A stretch of 51,130 nucleotides of DNA. Source: Chthoniobacterales bacterium. GTDB lineage: Bacteria > Verrucomicrobiota > Verrucomicrobiia > Chthoniobacterales > UBA10450. The notes beneath the pieces are model-generated. The model was not told where the DNA came from. It saw only the letters and a list, made by a program, of their open reading frames with translations, and did no database searches. Below, in pieces: positions 9,348 to 17,215 of the stretch. The DNA lies in assembly GCA_013694595.1 (NCBI GenBank), contig JACDCC010000396.1, positions 1 to 51,130 on the forward strand, given 5' to 3'. The position numbers and the translations under genes are program-made. Position 1 is the stretch's first letter; every line of letters begins with the position of its first letter.

Positions 9348-9426
9348 TCACCGGTGCGAACTTCGGATGTGGTGGCGCAGAGACGCAAAGCCTTGGATCG
9401 CACCGTCACACGGCGCGCGTTGGCGA

Positions 9427-11208
9427 CTAAAAGTCGGCCGCGGTCTTAGAACGTTCTTGCGTTTCGCTGGCAAGCAATTTCCGCGTGGCTGCGGTGAGGA
9501 GTTGCTGCTCTTCGGGGAGCAGCGTGGCGCGCTTCGCGTGGACAAGGAAGGCGCGGGCACGGTCGGTGTTCCCTCTGTCGACGAGCATCACGACGTAGTA
9601 GGCCGCGATCGCCGGATGCCGGAGCTCTTCCTCCTTCATCGTCTCCATCAGCTTCAGCGCGTCCGCGAGCCTGCCTTCGAGTTGCAGCGCGAACGCGTAG
9701 GTAGCGGCGAACGCGCGGTTCGTGGGATGATCGGTGTGCAGCTTCGCGGCGAGCCGGCGTGAGGTGCTGTCGCCGGTCAGGAGCAAACCGAAGCTCGCGT
9801 AGTTATTGGCAGCAACGAGATCGCGCGGGTTCAACTCGATCGCGCGTTTAGCTACGCGCCAGAGGCCGCGCGTCTCCTGCTTCGCTTTGTAGATGCGCTG
9901 CAGCGCGGAAAGGCCGGTGCGCGTGTGTTCGTTGCTGTTCGCGACGAGCCACCAGGCCTCTTCAGCATCGCTGGTGTAGCCCCAGCCCTCGGCGAGCTGC
10001 GCGATTGCGACCAGCTGTTCGCGGCGCTTCTGAGCAGCTTTCAAAGCGGCGCGCCAGACGGTTTGAGTTTCCGCTGATGGGCGGTCGGATGGTGCGAGCC
10101 GATGCAGAGCATGGCTCTCGACGGCCAGGCGCAGGGCTTCGTATTCGCCCCAGTTTTTTCCTTCGACCCATTGGAGCATCGCGGTCCAATCTTTCCGGAA
10201 GCTGTAGGCCTCGGCGATCGCGAGCGGCACCGGCTGCGCCTCCAGGATTTCCTTCGGCAGCTGCTGGCTCCAGTGTGCGGCCACGATCGCCATTTCGTTG
10301 CGATTGAGCCAGGTAATCAATTCCGCGGCTGTGGCAGGCGACTCCGCAGCCTTTGATTTCAGCGCTTCCAGCGCCGGCCCGGCTGCATCGGTTCCTTCAA
10401 CGGCTTGGAAATAGAGCAGCGCATCCGCAAACGTGGAGCGTTCCTGCGCGCGCAGCTGTGTCGCCCATTTTGCCGCGTGCTGCCCTTTCCGCGCGAGAGC
10501 GTCGGCGGTAAGCGCACGGAGTGCTTCCGTCCGCACGGCGGGCTGCTCGGAAAGCTGCGCGAGAGCGCTGCGAGCCTCCTCAGCTTTGCCTCGATCCGTG
10601 GATGTAAGGCGGATCGTTGCGAGGTTGAGTGTGAGTTGCGGATTGTCCGGTGCCGCTTCGCATGCGGCCGCGAAGTGGCGTTCGGCGCCCGCTGCGTCGT
10701 TCTGCGAAAGAGCGTGTGCGCCCGCCACCTGGTGGTATTGAGCGCCTCGCCGAGCAGCTTCGGGCAGGGCCGCGAGGACGTTCTCAGCCAAAGCGTGTTG
10801 CCGGAAGCGGAGTGCCGTTCTTGCCAGAGCAATCTGGTTCTCCACCACAGCAGGTTCCCGCTGCGCGATCCGTGTGCGCCATGTGACCGCATCCGTGCGG
10901 CCTGCTTTCTCAGCCATCTCTGCCATCGCGCGGCAGGCGGCGAGATTGTCAGGATCGAGCTCGAGGAGGCGGCGCGCGACGAGCACCGCGCTCTGGTATT
11001 CGCCAAGTTCGACGAATTGCGCGGTTTGCTTCGCGAGATGATCCCGGCGCCACGTCCCATAGAGCTGAAACCCGCCGTAGCCAGCTCCAGCGATGGCGAG
11101 GGCGGCCGCCAGGCGAATGCCCCACCGGCAGCAGAACTCGCGACGCGCGATCTCCACGCTTCCGCTACTTTCGTCTCGATCGGACACGTGATCGATGGTG
11201 GAAGACAA
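9427..11208 (-). CDS. Membrane-anchored tetratricopeptide-repeat protein
   Basis: A 593-aa protein with one N-terminal transmembrane helix (about residues 30-50, WGIRLAAALAIAGAGYGGF) followed by a long all-helical region rich in Ala, Glu, Arg and Leu. Helix-turn-helix units such as GEYQSAVLVARRLLELDPDN, HFAAACEAAPDNPQLTLNLA, RAIELNPRDLVAANNYAS and GRLADALKLMETM match the TPR consensus; there are probably ten or more repeats. The topology predicts a periplasmic or cytoplasmic scaffold held at the inner membrane. Its ATG lies 44 bp inside the end of the VPEI-CTERM gene, so the two are cotranscribed and probably coupled. TPR proteins are common companions of exosortase/EPS systems (for example PrsT), which suggests a part in assembly or export. 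No enzymatic motif is seen. Confidence 0.8.
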   Translation of the reverse strand: MSSTIDHVSDRDESSGSVEIARREFCCRWGIRLAAALAIAGAGYGGFQLYGTWRRDHLAKQTAQFVELGEYQSAVLVARRLLELDPDNLAACRAMAEMAEKAGRTDAVTWRTRIAQREPAVVENQIALARTALRFRQHALAENVLAALPEAARRGAQYHQVAGAHALSQNDAAGAERHFAAACEAAPDNPQLTLNLATIRLTSTDRGKAEEARSALAQLSEQPAVRTEALRALTADALARKGQHAAKWATQLRAQERSTFADALLYFQAVEGTDAAGPALEALKSKAAESPATAAELITWLNRNEMAIVAAHWSQQLPKEILEAQPVPLAIAEAYSFRKDWTAMLQWVEGKNWGEYEALRLAVESHALHRLAPSDRPSAETQTVWRAALKAAQKRREQLVAIAQLAEGWGYTSDAEEAWWLVANSNEHTRTGLSALQRIYKAKQETRGLWRVAKRAIELNPRDLVAANNYASFGLLLTGDSTSRRLAAKLHTDHPTNRAFAATYAFALQLEGRLADALKLMETMKEEELRHPAIAAYYVVMLVDRGNTDRARAFLVHAKRATLLPEEQQLLTAATRKLLASETQERSKTAADF

Positions 11209-11953
11209 GGCTGATGGCCATCAGGCATGAGCCGACGGCCGAAAGTGCTGGGTTGATCTCGGGTACGGGAGTGAACGAGATGTCGTGTAGCCCGAACTCC
11301 TGGGTACGGGGCGGACCCTGACTGTTATCGAACGTGAACGCGAACCCCTTGATCACGTTGGTGCCGAAGCTGATCGTGACGTTTCCGTTCGAGCTTCCAT
11401 CGGGAGAAGCAGCGATGCCGGTCAGCAGAGAGGTCAGACCTGATCCGGTGAGCGCCACGGCAGAGCCGAGATTGGAAAAGGTCGCGGGGATCAAAGTTCC
11501 GTCCAGCGCGATGCCGTAGATGTTTCTGATGAACTCGCTGTCCGTGGTCTTGTCGATGTCGAAAAGAGTGAACGAAACGTTCTCGACGCCCTGGACATAT
11601 GTGGCGGAGAACGACACCGAGACCGTGATTTCGCTTTTCGTCCCGACGTTGGCGTAGATGTGAAGCGATTTTTCGCCTCCCATGCCGCCCTGCAATGTTG
11701 ACATCACAGCAGGCGTCTGCGTGCCGCTGACGGGCTCCGTCCGGAGTTTGCTGACCTGACCAGAGATCGTGATGGTGAGATCATTTCCTGCGACGCCATC
11801 TACGTCATAGCTGTTCGGAATGGGCGAGCCGTTGTTTGCGTTCGTCCAAGTGTTCGTGGGCACGTCCCAATCAAGCGTCACGGCGGCGACATCGGGACTG
11901 GACACTGCCAGGCCGACGGCTAGGAAGCTCAAAACTACACTGCGCGAGAACAT
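11165..11953 (-). CDS. Secreted VPEI-CTERM (PEP-CTERM-type) exosortase substrate
   Basis: A 262-aa exported protein. It has an N-terminal signal peptide (MFSRSVVLSFLAVGLAVSS, cleavage near A23), a Thr/Ser/Asn/Gly-rich beta-type body with no cysteine-rich motif, and a C-terminal tripartite sorting signal: VPEI at residues 230-233, a hydrophobic helix (ALSAVGSCLMAISLVF), and an Arg-rich tail ending RVRSRRK. This is the PEP-CTERM layout with VPEI in place of the usual VPEP. The body is not a family I recognise. The open frame extends 100 codons further upstream into the exosortase gene, but the signal peptide fixes the ATG at 11953. It is divergent from the exosortase (93 bp between starts), implying that it is a dedicated client. 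Its 3' end overlaps the TPR gene. Confidence 0.85.
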   Translation of the reverse strand: MFSRSVVLSFLAVGLAVSSPDVAAVTLDWDVPTNTWTNANNGSPIPNSYDVDGVAGNDLTITISGQVSKLRTEPVSGTQTPAVMSTLQGGMGGEKSLHIYANVGTKSEITVSVSFSATYVQGVENVSFTLFDIDKTTDSEFIRNIYGIALDGTLIPATFSNLGSAVALTGSGLTSLLTGIAASPDGSSNGNVTISFGTNVIKGFAFTFDNSQGPPRTQEFGLHDISFTPVPEINPALSAVGSCLMAISLVFHHRSRVRSRRK

Positions 11954-12046
11954 TATGGTTCTTATAAGCAGACGCGATGCCGTGGCGGTGGAAAATACGC
12001 ACTTCGGTGGTTGGAGTTCTACGCAGGGTGGCGTTAGATCATCGCC

Positions 12047-13585
12047 ATGGCGTCGTTTCCCCCCCGCCTGGCGCTGCTGCTTGTCCCCGGGCTGCTTTGG
12101 CTGTGGGTGATCTGGAACCTGCATCTGGAGTGGACCGTCAATGCGCAGTACAATTACGGCTGGGCTGTTCCGCTGCTCGCCGCGCTGTTGTTCTACCAGC
12201 GTTGGGAGCGCCGGCCGACGCCATCGCCGGCAATATCCGCGACGACCGGGCACCTTCTGCTGAGCGCCCTGCTGATTTTGCTGCTGCCGGTGCGGTTAAT
12301 CGAAGAGGCGAATCCGGATTGGCGGCTTCTTAGTTGGGTCCTGGCGCTGCTCGTCGCGAGCTACTCGCTCGTGGTGATGGCGATGACGGGCGGCGGCTCC
12401 TGGACGCGGCACTTCGCTTTCCCGGTTCTCTTCCCCTTGGTAGCAGTGCCGTGGCCGGTGCAGGTGGAAAATGTCGTTACGCAGAGCCTGGCTCACGGAG
12501 TGGCGACTGCGGCCGTGGAGATCGCCGGGTGGATCGGCGTGGCGGCATTTCAGCTCGGGAGCGTCATTCAGCTGCACAACGGCTTCGTCGGCGTGGATGA
12601 CGCCTGTAGCGGGGTCAAGACGCTCCAGGCGGGTATCATGGTGGCGTTGTTCCTGGGTGAGGTGCGCAGCCTGACCGCGCTCCAGCGCGTGTTGCTGCTC
12701 ATCGGCGGCTGCAGCTGGGTGTTTTTATGTAACGTGGCACGCGCCACGACGTTGGTCGGCATCGCGGCGCAACGTGGCTTCGACGCTTTGCACGCTGCAC
12801 ACGACCTCGTGGGCACGATCGTGTTGATCGCGGGAATGGGTGGTCTGGTGGGACTGGCGTGGCTCTTCCGCTCGCGAAAGTCTGAGGAGGAGGCCAGAAC
12901 CCCCAGCCGGAGTTTGGCGGACGGTTGCCAAGCGCGGCTGGTTGGCACTGCGGCTGCAGTCACGTGGTTGATCGCGATCTTCGTCTTCACGGAGTTCTGG
13001 TATCGCCCAAACGAGCGTCAACTCCTGCTGCGGCCGGTCTGGTCGGTGGAGTGGCCGGAGGACGCACCGGGATTTGCCGAGCAGCCGATCGCCGACGCCA
13101 CGCGCGCGATCCTTCGCTACAGCAGCGCCACGAGCGCGGCGTGGCTCTCCGACCGCGGCGGGGAAAGGTGGTGGGGCTTCTTCGCGCGTTGGGAGCCGCA
13201 GCGCACGGCGCAGGGGATGGCCCGCAGCCATTCGCCGGAAATTTGTCTCCCGGCGACCGGCAGAACGTTTCGGGGCACGAGGGCGCCGTTCGTCGTCCAG
13301 ACTGCCGCCGGCGAGTTGCCGTTCAGCGTCTACGAATTCGAGCAGGAACAGCAACCGTTGTTCGTGTTTGTCTGCATTCAGGAAGACAAGGTCTCGCCGT
13401 ACGACGGGGCGGCGGCATTTGAGTGGAATGCACGGGGCCGTCTCCGCGCGGCGTGGAACGGCCAACGGAATCTAGGGCAACGTCTGCTCGAGCTGGCGTT
13501 GATCGGCTCCGGCGAGTACGCGCAGGCAGAGGGGGCAGCGCGCGAGACGGTGCGGCAGATTGTCCGCGGATTCCCTAAGGGCTGA
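12047..13585 (+). CDS. Exosortase fused to an EpsI-type domain
   Basis: Integral membrane transpeptidase-like protein that recognises PEP-CTERM-type signals. Residues 1-275 contain eight or so hydrophobic helices and the complete exosortase catalytic triad: C187 in VDDACSGVKTLQ, R232 in CNVARATTLVG and H252 in AAHDLVGTIVL. Residues about 295-512 follow a further transmembrane segment (TAAAVTWLIAIFVFTEFW) and form a soluble domain with SHSPEICLPATG at 394-405, the signature of the EpsI family, which in other bacteria is often a separate protein encoded beside the exosortase. At 512 aa the length fits a fusion. It is divergent from its probable substrate gene. Its last 11 bp overlap the convergent discoidin-like gene. 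Two earlier in-frame starts are not evident; the ATG at 12047 opens with a plausible first helix. Confidence 0.92.
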   Translation: MASFPPRLALLLVPGLLWLWVIWNLHLEWTVNAQYNYGWAVPLLAALLFYQRWERRPTPSPAISATTGHLLLSALLILLLPVRLIEEANPDWRLLSWVLALLVASYSLVVMAMTGGGSWTRHFAFPVLFPLVAVPWPVQVENVVTQSLAHGVATAAVEIAGWIGVAAFQLGSVIQLHNGFVGVDDACSGVKTLQAGIMVALFLGEVRSLTALQRVLLLIGGCSWVFLCNVARATTLVGIAAQRGFDALHAAHDLVGTIVLIAGMGGLVGLAWLFRSRKSEEEARTPSRSLADGCQARLVGTAAAVTWLIAIFVFTEFWYRPNERQLLLRPVWSVEWPEDAPGFAEQPIADATRAILRYSSATSAAWLSDRGGERWWGFFARWEPQRTAQGMARSHSPEICLPATGRTFRGTRAPFVVQTAAGELPFSVYEFEQEQQPLFVFVCIQEDKVSPYDGAAAFEWNARGRLRAAWNGQRNLGQRLLELALIGSGEYAQAEGAARETVRQIVRGFPKG

Positions 13586-14810
13586 CTTGCGGCAGCACCG
13601 GCGGCACCGCGATCGTTCCGAGCGTGCTGCTGATGTCGCGGCTGATTTCACCCGGGCGGCTCATCGCGCTGGAGGCGCTCGTGTAGAGGTCCGGCGCTTC
13701 GTTCGAGGTGAGCATGGCAAGCGGTGTGTCGCCGAAGGCGTTTATTTCAGCGATTTCAAAAGTGCGTTCAGCGTCGGCGCTTTCCGGAGTCCAGCGCAAG
13801 GCGACGTAGCGGGCGCCCTGCGGGTCGAAATCGACGGCAGCCTTGCCGGCGTCGTGATCCGTCACGGAGGCGACTGGCTGGAGGTTGCCGAGATCGCCGG
13901 GATTTGCGGCGAGCTTCTCCAACAGGTAAACGTCCATCCGGCCGGCAGCCATCTGGTAGCGAGCGCTCACGCGGTTCAGCCGCTCGCTTTCGGCGAACTC
14001 GACGATGACGGTGGGATGCGGATCATTCGCGGCAAAGCGGAAGCCTGCCTCCGTATCGTCATCGATCATGCGGCGTGCGGCTGGCGCGATCCCGGAGCTG
14101 ACGTAAACGACGCGCGCTTTTGCATAAAGATTCGCAAAGTTGAAATTCAGCCGGTCTTCGGGGCGCGGGGAGCGCGCCTTGCTCGCGACGGTTTGAGAAA
14201 CCCAGCTGATGTTGTGCTGGCGGTCGGCGGAACGCTGAAGCGTTTCGCCGCCGTAGAGGCCGAGCGCCGCGATGCGGCCGCCTTTCTCCACGTTGAACGA
14301 GAGTTTCACGTAGCGGGCTTCGACTCCGACCATTGAGAGTTTAAAGAGGCGCTTCTTCGTGAACGCGATGCTGCCGTCCACCTCAACCCATTTCGGGCTG
14401 CTGGCCGGCAGCTGATAATTCGACACTGCTATCTTCAGCTGGCCCTTCGCGGTTGCGTTCTCGTTCACGAACTTGAAGCGATCGAGCATCGAGGTGTTTG
14501 CGAGGCTGATGATGAACGTCGTTTCGCCTTCCTGCAACGGGCAGCTGAGCGTGTCGTCGTCCATGATGAGCGCGGAGGCGCTTTGGTTTTGCTCGCCAAC
14601 GGTGGTGACCTTCGAGGTGCGGCCATCGGGCGTGATGCATTCGATCTTGGCGCCGCAGTTCATGCGAGCGAGGTTTTTGGCGACGTTGTTTTTCGCGCCG
14701 CCTTCGTCCGGAAGGGCCAGAGCCGAGGCGCTGAGAGCGGCGGTGGAAATCAGCGCCGCAAGGATCAGGGACGCCGCGCGGCGACGGGTTGGGGTTGGAA
14801 GCGCTTTCAT
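13575..14810 (-). CDS. Secreted protein with two discoidin-like (F5/8C-type) beta-sandwich regions
   Basis: A 411-aa exported protein. The signal peptide has a basic start (TRRRAAS) and a hydrophobic core LILAALISTAALSASALA. Two regions, about 75-200 and 225-360, each carry the strands typical of a galactose-binding/discoidin fold: SALIMDDDTLSCPL, VEARYVKLSFNVEKGGRIAALGLYG, then ARRMIDDDTEAGFRFAANDPHPTVIVEF, GARYVALRWTP and FEIAEINAFGD. The repeated IDDDT motif, a surface-loop feature of such domains, occurs in both halves (MDDDT and IDDDT). No C-terminal sorting signal or membrane anchor is present. I start it at the ATG at 14810 because the 11 upstream codons are not needed for the signal peptide. 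It converges on the exosortase gene with an 11-bp overlap. A carbohydrate-binding or matrix role is an inference from fold and location. Confidence 0.75.
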   Translation of the reverse strand: MKALPTPTRRRAASLILAALISTAALSASALALPDEGGAKNNVAKNLARMNCGAKIECITPDGRTSKVTTVGEQNQSASALIMDDDTLSCPLQEGETTFIISLANTSMLDRFKFVNENATAKGQLKIAVSNYQLPASSPKWVEVDGSIAFTKKRLFKLSMVGVEARYVKLSFNVEKGGRIAALGLYGGETLQRSADRQHNISWVSQTVASKARSPRPEDRLNFNFANLYAKARVVYVSSGIAPAARRMIDDDTEAGFRFAANDPHPTVIVEFAESERLNRVSARYQMAAGRMDVYLLEKLAANPGDLGNLQPVASVTDHDAGKAAVDFDPQGARYVALRWTPESADAERTFEIAEINAFGDTPLAMLTSNEAPDLYTSASSAMSRPGEISRDISSTLGTIAVPPVLPQVSP

Positions 14811-15006
14811 GTCGGCTTTCTTCACAAGCTTAGACCGGGCCAATTCCCCGCGGTTTTTTCACAAGGAGCTTAGTACGAGCCAGTAGAGGCGGGATATTGC
14901 GTTCCTTTCATCGTGGATGCGGATGGCGATTTCGCTTGCTGTCCGTATCTCCCGTAAGTAAAACAGACGCCACGAAGCGCGAGCTGTGCTGAAACACCAC
15001 CACCAT

Positions 15007-15085
15007 GTACCAGAAATTTGCCCTGCCGCGGGGTCGGCCGGAACAGGGATTCGGTATTCCGACTGTTCTGGTACCGCACCTGCTT
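15007..15085 (+). promoter_or_regulatory. Inverted repeat and sigma-54-like motif upstream of the EPS operon
   Basis: A perfect 9-bp inverted repeat GTACCAGAA/TTCTGGTAC (15007-15015 with 15066-15074) and a nested 9-bp pair with one mismatch, CCGGAACAG/CTGTTCTGG (15038-15046 with 15063-15071), lie just upstream of the first EPS gene. Overlapping the right arm, TGGTACCGCACCTGCTT (15069-15085) has the GG-N10-GC spacing of a -24/-12 sigma-54 promoter, which would put the start of transcription near 15095, 14 nt before the ATG. The rest of 14811-15068 shows nothing clear. Confidence 0.35.
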
Positions 15086-15108
15086 GCCTACCCTAGATCG
15101 CCGGACCT

Positions 15109-16467
15109 ATGAGCAGTAACTTACCACTCCGCTGCGAAGCCTACACCGCAAAACGTCTCGGTCTCGCGCTCCTCGTTCCGTTCCTGTTCGCGACCACTAT
15201 GGTCCGAGGGCACGACGGCGTCCGTCCGTCGCTCGCCGGCGAAGCTGCCGCCGAGGCACGCCGCCAATCGATCGAGCGAATCCCTTACAATTTGCTCGTC
15301 GGTCCGGTCCGCTTTCGCTTCAGCGCGACGATGGGTTTCGAGTACAACGACAACATCAACATCGCTGAAGTCGACCAGCAGGAGGACTTCATCTTCCGGC
15401 CTCAGGTCAACTTCAACGCGCTCTGGCCGATCACGCAGTTGAACAGCCTGCGTTTCGACATTGGCATCGGCTACGCCTTCTACGCCGATCACTCTGAATA
15501 CAATACCAACGGGCTGCTCCTTTCGCCCGGTTCGGCATTGTCCTTCGATCTCTTCGTCGGCGATTTCCGCATCAACTTCCACGATCGCTTCTCCCTCGAG
15601 CAGGATCCTGTCGGTGAGCCAGGGCTGAGCGGTGTCGCCGATTACGGCCGCTTCCAGAATACCGCCGGCGTTTCCGTGTTGTGGGATTTGAACAAGGCAG
15701 TCGCCACCTTCGGCTACGACCACTACACGTTCATCGCGACGAACGACGACTTCGATTATCTCGATCGCGAGGCCGATTCGTTGACGGCTTCCTTTAGTGT
15801 GGCGGCCACCTCTACCACCGGCGTCGGCGTCGAAGGCAACTACGTCTTCAGTCGCTACGACAAGGATCTGCTCAACGATTCGAACAGCTTCAGCGTCGGC
15901 GCGTTCGTCGAAACCCAGCTGACCAGCTACGTGAAGCTGCGCGTCGCGGGCGGCTACCAGAGAATCAGCTTCGATGGCGATCAGGTCCTCCTCGGGCCGT
16001 TCCCTGACGGCTTCCTCAACGAGGTGGAGCTCACCAACGGAACGCTCGTGAACGACAACTTCCTCGCCTTCGATGATTCCGGCGATCTCGACGATTTCTA
16101 CATCAACCTCCTCATCTCACACCGGATCAATGCGGCGCTCACACATCGCCTCTCCGCCGGCCACGAATCGCAGCTCGGCGTAAATTCGAACTACATCAAG
16201 GTGAACTACATCCGCCACACTGCGAGCTGGAATATCATCAACAAGATGCTGCTCTCGACCGAGTTATTCTACGAAGACGCGGAAGACTCCGGCGGCTTCA
16301 TCGACGAGCACCTGCATCGCTACGGCGGCGCGCTCACGCTCGGCTATCAACTCACGCGCCACGTCACTCTCGGCGCCCGCTATCAATACACGCAGAAAGA
16401 CTCAGATGTGGAGTTCCGCGATTACCGACAGAATCGCGTCTCCATCGACGCCACCTACAGCTTCTAA
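15109..16467 (+). CDS. Outer-membrane beta-barrel protein of the EPS export locus
   Basis: A 452-aa exported protein with a signal peptide (hydrophobic LGLALLVPFLFATTMV, cleavage near residue 34), followed by many alternating amphipathic strands such as RFRFSATMGFEYNDNINIAE, LRFDIGIGYAFY, ASFSVAATSTTGVGVEGNYV and HVTLGARYQYTQKD. It ends in Phe after an aromatic strand (VSIDATYSF), the usual signal for outer-membrane barrel insertion. The EYNDNIN motif at the first strand is typical of the BBP2-like barrels encoded at the head of exopolysaccharide operons. It is followed 21 bp later by the Wza-like gene, so it is likely to be the first gene of the EPS transcript. It may form or assist the outer-membrane exit. 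The start is an ATG without a clear Shine-Dalgarno sequence. Confidence 0.85.
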   Translation: MSSNLPLRCEAYTAKRLGLALLVPFLFATTMVRGHDGVRPSLAGEAAAEARRQSIERIPYNLLVGPVRFRFSATMGFEYNDNINIAEVDQQEDFIFRPQVNFNALWPITQLNSLRFDIGIGYAFYADHSEYNTNGLLLSPGSALSFDLFVGDFRINFHDRFSLEQDPVGEPGLSGVADYGRFQNTAGVSVLWDLNKAVATFGYDHYTFIATNDDFDYLDREADSLTASFSVAATSTTGVGVEGNYVFSRYDKDLLNDSNSFSVGAFVETQLTSYVKLRVAGGYQRISFDGDQVLLGPFPDGFLNEVELTNGTLVNDNFLAFDDSGDLDDFYINLLISHRINAALTHRLSAGHESQLGVNSNYIKVNYIRHTASWNIINKMLLSTELFYEDAEDSGGFIDEHLHRYGGALTLGYQLTRHVTLGARYQYTQKDSDVEFRDYRQNRVSIDATYSF

Positions 16468-16488
16468 CCAGGAGAAAGTCGGAATTGC

Positions 16489-17211
16489 ATGAAAACTCAG
16501 GCTTACACCTTCCTCGTCGTGACGTGCCTCGCGGCCGCGCCGCTACAGGCGCAGACCAGCGTACAAATGGCGCGCACGCAGCAGGACAACAACCAGAGCC
16601 CGATGATGATGCCGCCGCCGGAAGTCCCGCGCGCTGCGCCCGCCGACCTGCCGACCACGAGCACCGTGATGCGCACCAGCTCGATGAACGTGCTGGACGA
16701 CAAGAAGCGCCTCGGCCCTAACGATTATGTCAGCTTCCGCGTCGTCGAAGATCGCGACGACCAATCACAGCAACTGCGCGTCAACGACAATGGTGAGCTC
16801 GAGGTTCCTTACGCCGGCCTCATCCCCGCTGCCGGCAGGACCTGCAAGCAGCTCGCTTATGCGGTGAAAGCCGCGCTCGAGAAGGAATATTACTACAACG
16901 CTACCGTCATTATCGCGGTGGACCGCATAAGCGAGAAGTCACGTGGCAAAGTTTACGTGATCGGCTCCGTGCGCGGGCCTGGTCCACAGGAAATTCCAGC
17001 CGACGAAACCTACACCGTCAGCAAGGCCGTGATCCGAGCCGGCGGCTTCGGTGATTTCGCGAACAAACGCAAAGTGAAGCTGACCCGCAAGAACGGGGAA
17101 GCTCTCGTCGTGGATCTCAAGCGCGTCATCGAGGAAGGACGCAGTGACGAAGATGTCGTCCTGCAGCCCGATGACCAGGTCTACGTCCCGCAGCGTCTGA
17201 TCAACATGTAG
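16489..17211 (+). CDS. Polysaccharide export protein, Wza/SLBB family
   Basis: A 240-aa periplasmic/outer-membrane component of polysaccharide export. After a signal peptide (TFLVVTCLAAAPLQAQ) and a Pro/Met-rich linker come a Poly_export domain (about 75-150: LGPNDYVSFRVVE, GELEVPYAGLIPAAGRTCKQLA) and one SLBB domain (about 160-235: GKVYVIGSVRGPGPQEIPAD, TVSKAVIRAGGFGDFANKRKVKLTR). It is much shorter than E. coli Wza (about 380 aa), with one SLBB domain and no C-terminal helix. No lipobox is seen: the cysteine at residue 14 lies inside the hydrophobic core. That may explain why a separate beta-barrel is encoded just upstream. A GGAGAA Shine-Dalgarno sequence at 16471-16476 lies 12 nt before the ATG. 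The kinase gene begins 4 bp after its stop. Confidence 0.92.
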   Translation: MKTQAYTFLVVTCLAAAPLQAQTSVQMARTQQDNNQSPMMMPPPEVPRAAPADLPTTSTVMRTSSMNVLDDKKRLGPNDYVSFRVVEDRDDQSQQLRVNDNGELEVPYAGLIPAAGRTCKQLAYAVKAALEKEYYYNATVIIAVDRISEKSRGKVYVIGSVRGPGPQEIPADETYTVSKAVIRAGGFGDFANKRKVKLTRKNGEALVVDLKRVIEEGRSDEDVVLQPDDQVYVPQRLINM

Positions 17212-17215
17212 GTTT

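Noticed and set aside
11954-12253. N-terminal extension of the VPEI-CTERM gene by 100 codons
   Set aside because: A clear signal peptide begins at 11953, and the extension would be antisense to the exosortase start.
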